DNA of 64,000 bases. Source: Marsupella aquatica. Taxonomy: Eukaryota > Marchantiophyta. The stretch covers positions 682,001 through 746,000 of the forward strand of contig OZ316892.1 of the NCBI GenBank assembly GCA_973895155.1. The letters run 5' to 3'. Position 1 is the first letter of the stretch, and each line of letters opens with the position of its first letter. The notes under the pieces are model-generated. The model did not search any database. It was given only the letters and a program-made list of their open reading frames with translations, and had not been told where the DNA came from. Made by a program: the position numbers and the translations under genes. Below are positions 46,101 to 58,574 of this stretch, piece after piece.

Positions 46101-48317
46101 CGGCCATCGTGCCACCAACCCGTCAGCTTTCGAACTTGGGAGGCCAGGCCAAGTCATCGCGTAAAGCTTGTGAGGACGAAAATATATTCTGGAACTTCTA
46201 ATAATAAATTGAAAACAAAGTACCTGGCCGCTGTGACGCTGTGTGGTCCCTGTTTCCCCTCAAGTACCCGATACTCTAGTCGACGGTCCCTCCATCGCCG
46301 CCAATATCTAACGGATGAAACCACGCGCTCTTAAAACTGAAGTCACGATGAGTAAACGATCGGTCTTGGTAAAGTGACGGGTTGCCTTCGTCACGATGAG
46401 TTCTGTCGTCTCTCTCGTTTTGTCCGTGGAATCATTTGCGCCCAATTAGTTCTTTGTCCTCTCTCGGAATTGGTTACTCAGCTAACTTGCTCGTTTGGTT
46501 TGGTCCCACAGTCTCCCACGAGGACTTTCTGGTCTGCTCTGCATGGTTGTGGCAGCAACTGAGTCCTGTACTCTGGTCCTTTGGAAGTAAGACCGTCCTC
46601 GCGTGTTCTCCAATATTCGGTGGTTCTTTCTTCTCCTGTGAGAGTGGCTGGGTGTGAGAGGTCGAATCTTGCGGTAGATTTCGGTGAATGGGTGAGACGA
46701 AATTCTGGGGGAACAGACCGCCATCACAGTTTTGAGCATTTGGTTTGGCTCAAGGCGTTCACGCACTCATTTACTAGAGTGGCTGATTCATTCATTCAGC
46801 TGAGGCTCGGCTTTGGTCTGTCTGAAGGCACTGCGTCTTCTCACAATCTATGTGACGGATTCGTGAGGGAGTCAATTGGACAAGGAAGGAGAGTTCACGC
46901 TTCGATCTAAAGTGAGCTTTGAGTCCGGTGAGCATCCGCATTTGTGTCTACCTGTCTTCTGTGAGGCTTTGCCAGAAGGCAATTGAATCACTTGTTCAGG
47001 GGGTTTCACATTCATTAATTCGTTCTCTGGCTTTTTCTTTCTCTGTAGTTCCTTGCTCCGTAAACGATGAGAAGCTCTCGTTCTGTGCCACCTCTCGACT
47101 TTGAACTTTCTGGCAAGGGTCCATCCCTTAGTTCAAAAGTTCATTCTGTCATTCGCGTAGTTGTCATTCGGTTACTTCTCGTTTTCTCACCATCTTTATC
47201 CTCTCATTCGTTCTTTGAATTCAAGCCATCGTTGGCCGTGATCATCGATTATACTTGACAAGTAGGAAATCTGACGTCACCAGACGCCAGTCGCATGGCC
47301 TCTTCAGCCGGTTTCCTGTGTCTAGCTGGGAATGGCTAATGTAAATCCGCACTAACCTTGCAATAGGAAATTCATCGCTTCTATCACGGAGGACAAGGTG
47401 TAAGATAGCAAACTGTAGTGCTGAGTCTATCCATTAGCACTCTCTGTTACATCTGCCAATCTTCTGGCAGACGTAGGCGGATTTAGGTAGACCCCTATTC
47501 GAATTCCTGTCGCTTTCTAGTTACAGGCTCGTTGCCAGCTTCCGTAGTTGTTGGAAAATCTGATCAGATTGCGAGTCTGCTTGGCCATTTCCAGGCTGTG
47601 TTCAGTTCTGGTTCGTTGATTTGGGTGGAATTCGAATTGCATTGTCCGTACTCCGCGTCTGAGTAACAAATGAGCTGTTTTGAGCAGGTGGGTTAGGCTC
47701 TCATTGAGCTCAGTGTCGCCACTAGGCGGAATCCGCCTCCTCCTGGCGCTAGTATGGGGTCCGAAGGTAGCCCGCGCAAGCTCAGAGTGCTCGGGCTTCA
47801 CGGGTATCGAACTAGCGGGGCGATCTTGAAAAAGCAGGTGTCCAAGTGGGGTCCTACTATCCATGATCTCGTCGAATTCGTAAGCTCTATCGCCACTTCT
47901 TCAGCCCCTTCTCACCTGAATGCACTGAATTAGGCTTGCTTCCCTCCCCACTCATTAGCTGCTCTGAATAAGACGGGATCTGCTTCCTGTAGCTTAAAAA
48001 CGAATGCGCTCAGCTGCACCAGTTTTAATCCAGGTCGACCAGCGAAAAAGCTTGGAATGTCAAGTTGTGCCCAAGTAAAATTTCACTCAGACACAGGATT
48101 CCAGGACTGAGACTTGGAACTTACTCTGCAAGCAGATTATTGTATCTGATATCCTCCTGGCTAACTTATTTCGCTTGTTTCCTTGTTCTGACGTTTCGCA
48201 CGTCTCGTACTTTCTGTCTCTCCCCTCAGTTGGGCATCTGTGGACTGTAAAAATGAACAATTCTGCCCAAAGCAATTTAATTTGAGGCTTGCACTGCTGT
48301 ATGGTAGACCTTCATAG
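43188..48317. other. Long intergenic stretch with a short perfect tandem repeat
   Basis: No gene is supported over 5 kb. A perfect 37-bp tandem pair (beginning GTTGCATGGCAAGGGGATAT) lies at 45813-45849 and 45850-45886. GAAACCTGGA recurs several times at 45945-46005. A minus-strand frame at 43643-43909 and pyrimidine-rich + strand frames at 46374-47260 are open but unrecognised. The missing first exon of the FSH hydrolase should lie toward the right end. Confidence 0.4.
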
Positions 48318-50756
48318 ATGCTCCTACTCCAGCAAAAGGCAAGTCAGATGTCGAAGGTATCTACGCGGGCCCATATTTTGAGTGGATGCAATTCAATGAG
48401 GTAAAGTTTCTAACACTCCCTCACCAAAGGTATGTCTTCTGTTGTTTTTAGATCAAATCACACAGACTTGGATGGCATTCGACTCATTTTCAGTAGACGA
48501 TTACAGTAAAATTCTCACAAGCATTTCCTAGTATTGGGCTTATTTACATCCTTTGAATTGTCAGGAAAAACTTGAGAAGTGCTTGATGCTGCAGATCTGC
48601 TTGTCAAATATGGTAGAGGTCCTTACCTGTTGATTCATCTTGAATTTTTGAAAACAGGATTACTCTGAATTTTATGGATACGAGGAATCTATTGCCTTCC
48701 TAGTGGACTACATGGAGAAGAATGGGCCCTTTGATGGCCTCATTGGATTCTCACAGGTTAATACAACTTCTTTCGTTATTGAGTGTTGAATGCCTGAGAT
48801 AGGATGTGAGAAATGAAAACTGGGCATTGACCAATATCAATGGATCAACTGCCATAGTTTATACACCACAGTAACCTGCTACTTACACTGTCGACTGCTC
48901 AAGGCTCAGTTTTTCCAATTGCAGCTACTTTTGCACCTTAACTAACTCTGATAGGTGTTTGCGTACTAAGTAGTTTTTTGACAACACCTCAAGACTCAAT
49001 GTGGCGATTGCATTTGGTTTCGACGATACTTTGCTATATATGTGAGTAGTAAATCGTAAATGCTGTTCGATACGTGCAGGGTGCCACCCTTGGTGGAGCT
49101 TTGACGGCCGTGCAAGAAAGGGTATGTGGAAAGAAACCTTTCCTCCCTGTTTTGTAATCGGAATTAGTTTCTTTCTGATATTATGACCCACCACAGGCTC
49201 CTTGGAATGCTCAAATTCGAACAGCTAGTGAGAAGACTCGATATTTGGAGTGTGGGATGTGTCGCTTTGATTGTTCAATTGACTAGTTCTTTATCCTACG
49301 ACGAAATGATCTGACGCATGAGCGTCGTAGACATATTCATTGATATAATATTCCAATTCATATCTGAAGGGGAGAGTCGTGAAGGACAAATCAGCAGCAG
49401 CACTTCCTAAAATCAAATTTGTGATTTTTATCTCTGGAGCGATACTGAGGGATCCAAAGATTGTTGAAGTTTTTAACACTCCTATAGATCGACCAACGTT
49501 ACACTTTCTTGGTAAGTCTTTGCTCTCAAAATGATGGATCATAGAAAGTTATTCGGAGGAATTATAGTCGTTATAGTCGTCTCTCTCTAAGTGCACACTC
49601 CAGCATGCAGTGTGCATTTAACAAGGGTTTGCACTACTTGATAAGTGCAACAGGCTCCTGTGTCAGCGAACAACCTCGTGACTCACCCTAATTGTACATC
49701 CCTGCCTAAAATATGATCCTAATTTGTGCTATACGGAACAATGTCATGCGCTCATCAGGAAGACATTGATGGACTTCTGCACTTATCAAGGCTTTTCACT
49801 TACAGCGGCAGTTTTTTAGCTGTTTGCACTTTAAAAAAGTGCAAGCTCCATAGAAATTGGTTCCTTGCATTTATTCAGGGTTTGCAATTATGGAGTGTAA
49901 GTCAGAGAGAAACGACTGTAACTACCTCAAATGGTTCTTCTCCCTTCAGAAGTGTCACCACACTTTAGGCGAAGTATCTGAGGAACCATCCATGGCTTCA
50001 CGTGAGCCCCTTGGCTACCTTGGCTTGTTGTATATATTCGTTCCCGATAGCCCATTAATGACGTGTGTTTTGTGCAAGTCTAGTAGAACTTGGTAGAGGT
50101 CAGCCATGGAGGGAATGGCAACAGGATTTTAGCATGCAGTAGACTTCGAATAAGTTAGGCAGGTTGACAGACTAGGTGTATGTATTTCAGGTGAAAAAGA
50201 TCCCCTCAAGATACCCGGGGAGAATTATCTTGCAAACTGGAAGGAGTCGGTTGCCATTCGACATCCACAGGGGCACACAGTTCCCAGATTAAGTGAGTAC
50301 TTTGTGGCTGCAAATCACATGAATGCACGAATTCAATCTCGCAATCTTGTTATCACTCCTATGTCAGGGCTGAGACTGCATCACGTTTGGTTATCATAAG
50401 GCCGCAAGTTTACTCAACTTCTGTAGTCAGCAAGAGCGAAACCAACAACAGGGGAAACCTATCTTGCACAAGAGCTTTCCAATCAGAGGTCCTAGATAGA
50501 ATGTTAATTCAAGTTCCGTGGTGGATTCCACTAAGTGATGAAATATGGTGAAAGTACCCAGTTTTGAAATAGCTTGCACCAGCAGGAAACGAGTAGAGTA
50601 GCCAGGCGATCTCAAACAAGTCATTAAATGTGCCTCGTGTTTTTGTTTTTTTTTCCGTTTTTTTGTTTTTTATCTGGGGGGGTTAATGATGATAAGCAAA
50701 TTCTGTCATTTGTAGTCCAAGACAGATCACAAATCAAAGTGCAGCAGTTTATCTAA
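48318..50756 (+). CDS. FSH1/OVCA2-type serine hydrolase, 5' exon not found
   Basis: Exons 48318-48400, 48658-48756, 49080-49121, 49197-49227, 49377-49511, 50191-50292 and 50716-50756 join in phase to about 177 residues ending TAA. The sequence follows the FSH1 alpha/beta-hydrolase family: DAPTPAKGKSDVEGIY, FEWMQFNE, GPFDGLIGFSQ-G (nucleophile serine in GFSQG, split by an intron), LPKIKFVIFISGAI, PTLHFLGEKDPL (acid residue) and HPQGHTVPRL (catalytic histidine). Such proteins are small cytosolic esterases of poorly defined substrate. The first exon here needs one base (G) from upstream; the N-terminal LHG segment of about 40 residues was not identified, so the gene may start upstream or be truncated. 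The acceptor chosen at 49376 is the one that keeps frame. Confidence 0.78.
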
Positions 50757-53700
50757 TGGAACGTAGACCGTCCAGGAGGTATGCTGACTTTAGAGATATA
50801 GCCTCTGAAGGTCGCCATGCCGTCAGTATGGTCAGCTAACCTCTTGTGCAGAGTTCTAAAATTGTTTTGAAGTTGCATTTGGCCCGTCGTAACATTTCGG
50901 GATTTTGTGGTCTCTTTGCTTCGCAGATGAGGAAGGTGTATCTACTGTGGTGAAGTTTTTGAAGAGCGTGCAACAGTGACTTACATAGAGTCAAGGGTTT
51001 GAAAATGCTCAATTGTACAATTTTGTTGCTAGAGGTGCGAGAATCGGCAAATATGTTTGATGTCAAATTGAATACTTCGACCGATTTTGTTGCTTTTAGA
51101 AAAACTTGACCGGAAGTAAATATCAAATAATATAAAGGTTTCTTTTATTTTATAACACATTTGGGATTTGACGACAATATATCTGGCGATAGCAGTTGAG
51201 CATGGCACTGTATATAACCAACTCCATCTGTTGGACAATAACGGACCTGGTTGGACATTTCATCAGGATCTTCCATAAGAACCACGGAATGCATTCTCAT
51301 TAGACATTCGAAATGGTCTAAAACGCGCTATTGTACTCAACTTTTGGACACCCTGATCTAGTTGCAACGAGAAAACAAAACAAACTCGAAAGGTTGTTGT
51401 ACCCTGGATGGCAAGGTTTGGAGTGTACTGTATTTATAAGAAGTTTTTGTATCCACGTGAGGGATACATGTCCCTGTACTTAGAATTTTTAAAGTAAATA
51501 AAAAGAGGGCCATCGGCTCAGGAAAGAAGTCCCTGGTTGTAGCCAGCTTCGTTTAATGTGCATTAGCCAAAAGACGTGAACGAACTCTTCCAAGCGATCC
51601 AAGTTCTGTTTTTCGAAAACAATGAGACAGTTCATTACACGGTTTTCAAGGGAAAAGAAAGTGAGCTAATTATTATGAGCGATCTCGGTTCTGTTCTTGT
51701 GAAAAGCAGAATCTGTTTTGCTGCTATGGAACCTTGCTTCTTATGTACGTGATGAACCGTTGGGTTTACGGGGCGGGTTGCTATAATCCATGCAGTGGCT
51801 TCCTGCTACATATTTGTTTCAATTTGGTCTCCGTTAGAGCATCTCAAGCCCTTCCATTACAATCCCTACAACCTCTAATCTTACCTCCAAGGCGAGAGGA
51901 AAGACCCGGAAGTGGCAGAGTGGGGAGATATAGGTGTTTCTTTTCGAGCCCCTCGACTCATTTTCGGCAATCCACATTTCATACGCTATACCATCTCTCT
52001 GAACATTGCTGAAGTTTCTACTCATGCCTGGCCGTTTGTGTATTATTCCCCAGTCTTGAATCCAAAATATGCGCCAGCCATGCAGAATTGTGTAATAGTC
52101 GTACCGGAAATTCTTGGTTGCCTAGTGACATCTGAAGAGTCCTACAGTCAGTCACACTGCTACAACCTACTGTGTGTAGTTCACGCTCCGCAGGTGCTCC
52201 ATCCTCCCTTGTCCTGACCGCAAGTAATTAAGCGTTTTTTTTTAATTTTGGTCGTCTATGAGTTTCTCGTAGACCTCTATGTATGCCTGGCAGTGCTTCT
52301 GATCGTCATGATGAGTCTGTTGGAGTTGCCACCCTTGCCTACTTAAAGCAGCAGCAGGGGATTTGCTGGCCCCAAGTTGACCCCCATAATCGAGTTGGCT
52401 GATCAAGACTGACAGCAGGTCTTGACTATGTCTTCTGAGCGATTTACTGTTCAGTCTTTCGGCTGCTGCCTTCTGTTCGCCATAAGTCTCGCATTAACTC
52501 ATTCAAAGTGACCAGCGAAAACTCTGTCTCTTAGAGCTCGTTAAGAGTAAGAGTCCAGGCAACCTCATTGGCCAGCTCCCGGGCCTTCTCAACTGCACAT
52601 TCGACCAGATCGATACCTTGGAAAAGCATGGTCGATATACCTCACCGAGTCTCTTATATTTCGAAAATGTTTTCTTTCCTTAGTTTCTTCTTTGCCCAGC
52701 CAGTGTTTTTCCTATGGTGCTAAACAACTTGCTCAAGATTTCACGTAAAATGACAGCAACATGTTTGGGTGCTTCGTCGTCTAAAGTTAGTGGACTTTCG
52801 GATCGGTATAGGAACAACATAATTATCCATACGACGATAAAATCTGTTGCGCGACATCTCTATCAATCCACCTACACTGAAAATGGCCTAGGGGGAAATG
52901 GACATTGGAATTAAAGCCCTCAAATACATTATTAATATTACTACTCTGATGGACAATATCAGGCGCTAATCGGCGACACAGGCTTGCTTGGCAAAGGTAT
53001 GGTTCAAGAGCGTGGCAACTACTGTACAGGGACATCACATTTTTCCGTGTTCAATCGCGGCCAAATCACGTGTTCTGTTGTATGCAAATTGGATGACGGA
53101 ATTTGAATTGTCTTTTGGTTGCATACTCTACAAAAGGAGTCATTGAATGCAGGTGGTCGTCAATCACTCTTCCCATCGATCATCGAAACAGTCCTTGAAA
53201 TCGTTTCGCAAGGGACTACATGTATGAATCATTGTATGACATGTACAATTCATCACAAGGTGGCTCGACTTGGGCATTAGGAATGTATTGTGTGACTGAC
53301 CTCTAATTAATTAGGTTAGACCAGCCTACAAGATCTTGGGACCGAACGTAATTTTCCCATCTAGAAGGAAATGCCATCTCGCAGCTTTGACGAGCATCGG
53401 CGCAAGTGTAGCCAGGAGGTCTACCAGTAAGCTGTACGTAGCTCATAAAAGTAACGAGTTCCAGGTCTTAGTTTTCACAAAAAACTATCGCCATGACCAA
53501 CCAACATGACAGTAGTTGTTCATAGTTGCCAACGTCAGTTTCACATTAATTTGGACCTACTTAGTTTCGTTCCGGAGAAAAATGGCCTGTACGTTGGCGT
53601 GGAGTTTGAATTAAGCGACATTCTCAGAACTAGATTTCAATGTGGAAAACAACTCACAAGATCGCATGTGACCGCCACATGAGCATTACGGAATCTGTGA

Positions 53701-54526
53701 AGCAGATAGTAATGCCCAATCACTTTTGGAAAGCCCACCGACGTTCGGAGACAAAAAACAAGGATATTCAATCTAAGTAAGGCTAGTTGTAACCGCGGAC
53801 AAATGCTACACATACGAATCAGAATGTTCCAATAAAAGCACATGATAATATATGAGCTTCGATCATTTCATTGTTTGTTTCTTGTACATATCGTAACTTC
53901 CCAAGGATTACCCTCTAATTGGATATAGCTCCACCGAGAGTGACACTTGATCGAAGAACTACGCTTTGAGGTCGTTAGATTGCAGGTTTCGACATCAAAG
54001 ACGAATCTCAGAATTAGAAGAAGTTAACTAAATCACTTTTACAAGTCCTCTACTCATTCTTGAGGATAATGCAACGTCTCGGTTCCCAGAAGGGGCATCG
54101 AGAAGTGAGACGAAATTAACACTACTGACGGGACTGGGAATATTCCTGTGCGACGATGGAAGAGCCACCACGTAGATCGAGGCTCACCACGTCTCTCGGG
54201 AAGTTTAGAATCAAGACCAACGAAAACAAAAACAAATCGGAAATCCGATGGAAGGAGACGATGAAGTCCGGTGCAACGTAACATTCACGGAATGACGGGA
54301 CCATCCAGTATCTTTTCCAACCCACTGTCTCCTGCCGAGTTTCTCCAACCACTGTAAGACACTCTCGTGCTAGTCCATAAGTTCCCGAGAGCATTGGTCA
54401 TCGCACCTAAGTTAGTAAGCGCATTTCCGACTTACAGCATTAGTTTTGGACCATCAGAGCACCTCATGCCTCAAGTGATTAAATTTCCAGTTCGCACAAT
54501 GTAGAGTATCCCCCCTCGTATCCCCC
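50757..54526. other. Intergenic DNA, no gene recognised
   Basis: Open frames here are short and show no family motifs. A T-rich tract lies at 50640-50680, within the last intron of the preceding gene. I see no clear repeats, RNA genes or element ends. Confidence 0.4.
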
Positions 54527-55492
54527 TTACAACACTGGCATGACACTGGACTGTCCATTGGTGCCTTCTTCCATTTTAGCGGCTTCCTCCAACTTCAGTG
54601 CTGCAGCTTCTCTCTCTGCATCCCTCGCCCACTTGAGTCGAAGCAAGAGAATTGTAACAATGACGAAGGCCCAGTACAGGAAGTACGAAATCAGGGTACC
54701 CACGGTGGCCTCATCTCTCCAGCCCACTATGGCATTCAGAAGCTTCCAGATACCATTGCCGTCTTGGTGGCAGCAGTGGAGCTTCCACACGAAGTGCTCC
54801 GTATGGTTGTACTCCTCAAACTCGTGGACACTTGTGGAGAACAAACCGGCGGCGATCACGAACAGTAGGAGAGTTGCCGCTCCCATGAACCACTTGAATG
54901 CGACGTGGTTCCCTCCCTTGTACAGAAACACACCAATGCTACAACCACAGATAGCTCCGGTGACTGCAGCCAATGGGTAAGCAGTGCCTGATCCTTCAAG
55001 ACCGACTCCTCCCAAGAAGATGACCGCCTCCACTCCCTCTCGGAGGACAGTGAGAAGTGGAATCAAGAAGAGAGCGTACTCGCTTCGTTTGGTCTGCAGC
55101 GTGCCATACCTCTCAACGCTGTCCAGCGTGACCTTAGTGAGCTTCTTCTCCCACTTTGATTTCCATGTCTCCACTCGAATCATGGACAGCGCCATAAGAG
55201 TAATCAAAATCACCGCAATCAAGCTCAGTATGCCTTCCCATAGAGGCTCAGATTTGTCCCAAGCGTTTTTGGCGACCGTGTAGTAGAGAGACAAGAAAAT
55301 GGCGGCGCAGCACAACGTTAGAACGACCCCGAAGACGACACCTCCCCACACTTGTTTCCGTAGTTGCTTTCGAATTCGGATGTCCGGTACCACCTTGTTC
55401 AGGAGCGACAGCATCACCGAGAGGATGATGGACGCCTCCAACGTCTCTCGGAACAGAATGAAGAAGGCCGGGACGCTGAAAATTTGGACCAT
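54527..55492 (-). CDS. FTR1: Fungal-type high-affinity iron permease FTR1, intronless
   Basis: This 321-residue membrane protein has the two REXXE iron-binding motifs of the FTR1 family: RETLE (residues 15-19) and REGVE (151-155), each at the start of a membrane segment. About seven hydrophobic segments are visible. The stretch WKLHCC ... NAIVGWRDEATVGTLISYFLYW near the C-terminus is typical of fungal FTR1 rather than bacterial relatives. In fungi FTR1 moves ferric iron across the plasma membrane, handed over by a Fet3 ferroxidase; no ferroxidase gene is in this window. The single uninterrupted frame starts ATG and ends in an acidic, soluble tail. An intronless fungal-like gene among intron-rich plant genes suggests transfer or retroposition. 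Confidence 0.9.
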   Translation of the reverse strand: MVQIFSVPAFFILFRETLEASIILSVMLSLLNKVVPDIRIRKQLRKQVWGGVVFGVVLTLCCAAIFLSLYYTVAKNAWDKSEPLWEGILSLIAVILITLMALSMIRVETWKSKWEKKLTKVTLDSVERYGTLQTKRSEYALFLIPLLTVLREGVEAVIFLGGVGLEGSGTAYPLAAVTGAICGCSIGVFLYKGGNHVAFKWFMGAATLLLFVIAAGLFSTSVHEFEEYNHTEHFVWKLHCCHQDGNGIWKLLNAIVGWRDEATVGTLISYFLYWAFVIVTILLLRLKWARDAEREAAALKLEEAAKMEEGTNGQSSVMPVL

Positions 55493-56800
55493 CTTGACTC
55501 ACTGCACTGGTCGACTCAACTTTGCAGAAACTACCGATTGCTCAAAACAGAAATTAATGGGACACTAGTTATGCCTGAAATGAGTCTTTGGCAAGTCTTC
55601 CTCCTGTGCCAAATAAAATTTTGTCAACAAGTACATGAAGGTCCCCGAGCTCTATTCTGCTATGAGTCTACCGTAAAGCACACTCAGGTAGTTAGTACGT
55701 AGAATTACTTCGTGACACAGGTCCACGAGGTAGCACAGATGGTACGTTGACGCCAGACAGGGTCTCAGCTGCCCAGTAGCACCGATAGAACGGTGAAGGA
55801 CGAGTCGCGATTGCCCAGAAGCACCGAGCTGGTCAGGTAGCCCCGAAAGCATCGATGGGTAATCGTCTGATCGATGCAGGGGAATATATGCACTGGTCCA
55901 CTGATCTTGTGTATAAAAGCTTGATTACAGTACTCAGTTTCATCCTTCAGAGGTTGCATGGGGGCGCTGACTACGGGACATACAGGACTACAGGAGCAAT
56001 ATCTTAAAGAACATGTCCGACCCGAGCCGGGCTGTGATGGGCACGCAGTGGGCACAATCCGCTTTTGCTGAGGTCAGCAGATTTGCTGACTTTGTGCATT
56101 CGCTTCGAAATTTTACCTTATCGCGATGTTGTGTCATGTTCTACTCTACTGCTGTTGGGGTTTTCTCAAATTTGGCCCATCACTCATTTGCTTGACAGAC
56201 TTTACATCAGATCGTCAGAGAATACGGGGACGGCCAGAGATGAATGTCAACCCCTCGCCGGGTGAAATCCAGTTTCGCTTCAAAGTAGACATCTCTTAGT
56301 TACCGTTCCACTCGTGGTCCCAGGCAACCCACTACAGTATCGCATTGAGCAGACACACGCCTGCTGTGTGCCCAACTCGTCGTGATCGTGGAGTATGTGT
56401 GTGGCCTTCTCTATTGAGGATCAGCTCAGAGAATTTGAGAGTGTTTGTGGCATCCTCGAGCGACAGCCAAGAGGATAAGATGAGGACACTGCAAAAAGTC
56501 CAAGCTATTTGCAAGTTCAGAGTAATAGAGGGTTTAAGCAACTAGTTTTACACTAACAACCGAGATCACGTTAAAAAGTTGATAAGTGGACGATTACAAA
56601 CTATCAGCGACTCGTTTAAAACTTCGAAAACGTTGATTTTAAAATGTTTACACGCGGACAACTGTAGCAAATTTTGGTGTAGAATAAGGCCCTGAAAACA
56701 TGGGATTATGGTTCTCGCCCCTGGTGTCAAGGCCTATACGCTGACTCAAATTTTGCAAGAGACAAAACTGTAACTCACAGTCCAAGCTGTATAAAAAGAC
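55493..56800. other. Region upstream of FTR1, no gene recognised
   Basis: This should hold the FTR1 promoter. I see no second gene, no divergent ferroxidase and no clear repeat; AGCACCGA recurs near 55777 and 55821. Confidence 0.4.
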
Positions 56801-57018
56801 GTAACCCCCACTGCATTCACTCTCAAACATGAACGACAAGTTGAAGGCTTGATTGGAAGGGATTTAGGGCTTTGAAATCTGTCACGTAGACCTAGAACAA
56901 GTTCCGCTGGCTGTAACCCAGTGCATTCACTCTCAGAAATGAACTACAAGTTGAAGGCTTGATTGGAAGGGATTCAGGGCTTTGAAATCTGTCACGTCTA
57001 GAACAAGTTCCGCTGGCT
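56801..57018. repeat. Tandem duplication with a 112-bp period
   Basis: Units at 56801-56912 and 56913-57018 share GTTGAAGGCTTGATTGGAAG, GGGCTTTGAAATCTGTCACG and GAACAAGTTCCGCTGGCTGT, with few differences, so the duplication is young. Confidence 0.88.
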
Positions 57019-57114
57019 GTGACGTCCTTTGCCTGTGAGAAAAGTACTCCCGTCAAACCAATTGCTTATCGTTCACAACCTGCCTTGTAAACCACACTCT
57101 TAGCTCTGTCATTG

Positions 57115-57560
57115 GTCTACCAATTTGCTTTCCAACTTGCCTCTCTATGGTGGGATGTATCAATTTCTACCAACTGGTTTTCAAAAGTTGTTTAAACTCC
57201 AGGTGAATCTGGTGCAATGTATCAGTTGTGCTCAACAAAATGGTTGTTCTACCAACTTGTTCTCCAAGTTGTTCTAACTCCATATATATACTTTGTGGGA
57301 TATATGTATGTATCAGTTGTGCTCATCGATTGAAATGGTTGTTCTACCAACGTCCTTTCCAAGTTGTTTAAACTCCCTATCTATCTGGTGGCCGGATGTA
57401 TCAAATTTTGTGCTCGTCAAAATGGTTGCCCTACCAACTTGTTTTCCAAGTTATTTTAAGCTCCCCATATGTCTTGTGATGTATCAATTGTGGTGGGATG
57501 CATCAATTTGTGCTCATCAAAATTGTTGCCCTACCAACTTGTTTTCCAAGTTGTTTTTGT
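57115..57560. repeat. Degenerate minisatellite, about five units of 80-105 bp
   Basis: The unit runs CTACCAACTTGTTTTCCAAG, TTGTTTAAACTCC, a CTATCT-rich middle, GATGTATCAATTGTGCTCAT and CAAAATGGTTG. It recurs with insertions and substitutions at about 57117, 57170, 57250, 57345, 57440 and 57530. A local tandem array is clear, but copies differ enough that it is not recent as a whole. Confidence 0.8.
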
Positions 57561-57769
57561 TTTTTTTATTTGTGATAATTGTTGTGCTGCCTCAATAACC
57601 TCAATGTGTGCAGGAGCTTATACAAATGGCTGGGACCAAACCCAAGAAAATTTTTAAGGCCCATCTAAACACTCAAAGTAGAACCAAAAGGTAGTCCTAC
57701 CGTCTGTGGCAGTCATCTGAAAATGAAAACAAGAGATACAAAACATGGGAGGAGGAACGATGTTGAACC

Positions 57770-58140
57770 ACGGTATTTTTTTCTAGGGGCCACTTCCTTG
57801 TTGAGAAGGTGACGTTCTTATCGAAGAACTGTTGGCTGATCCCTTACTTGGAGCTTGCTGAACAGGTCAAGCCCCATGTTGAAATTAATCCGATTCAGAT
57901 CCTAATTGATGCTACCAATGTTGGCCTGGAAATGGAGAAGGCCAAGATAAGCTAATTGAGATGAAGACTGATTCTGATGAAGTTATCAGTGGTTCTGAGC
58001 CCCATATGCACAAGGCACATCTTCCACCTGAACCACATCAGGCAACTCCAGAACAAATAGAACTGGTGATTCCTTCTCCTACCCCTTTGATTTTTCTTGC
58101 CTTGGCATGGCATGACGATTCCACCTGAACCGGTGGTTAC
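57770..58140 (+). pseudogene. Decayed coding sequence of unknown family
   Basis: The + strand reads HFLVEKVTFLSKNCW, IPYLELAEQVKPHVEINPIQ and DATNVGLEMEKAK. It then shifts frame to LIEMKTDSDEVISGSEPHMH and PEQIELVIPSPTPLIF. The amino-acid composition looks like former protein, with at least one frameshift. I recognise no family; an element gag or a host gene fragment are both possible. Confidence 0.3.
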
Positions 58141-58574
58141 GTTGGCTTGCTCTTCTCCTCAACCCCTATGTCCTTTTGCAGATCAAAGCAAAAGTAAGAT
58201 GCTCAAAGCAATTGAAGTTCAGCCAATCTAGACCCAACAGTAGTAAAAAAGGCCTAATATATTTAGACCACACCCTTTACAACTACTTTCACAGACTTTT
58301 TTAAACAGTGTGATTGGGAACCATTAAAAAGGTCTAGCTAGATAAAGATTTGTCAACATTCAGTCTTAAAAGGTTTCATGAAAAGACTAGCAAAAAGGAC
58401 CTACATAGTACTTCTTTCCTTGCCATGTGCTTTTCACTACAATAAGGTGAGGGGCACAGTTAACTAAGTAACTTGGCTGTCAGTTCCAACATTCACTACG
58501 TTGGGGCTTTTATTCCATTTTTTAAGCTTCCCAAATCCATAGAAGGAACCAAATTTTCTATCATCTCATGTTTA

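Noticed and set aside
46530-46562. LHGCGSN on the plus strand as the missing FSH hydrolase N-terminal exon
   Set aside because: The motif looks tempting but is followed at once by a stop, has no usable donor in phase and lies 1.8 kb upstream.
54540-55283. Plus-strand frames over FTR1
   Set aside because: They are antisense to the clear FTR1 frame and carry no domain.
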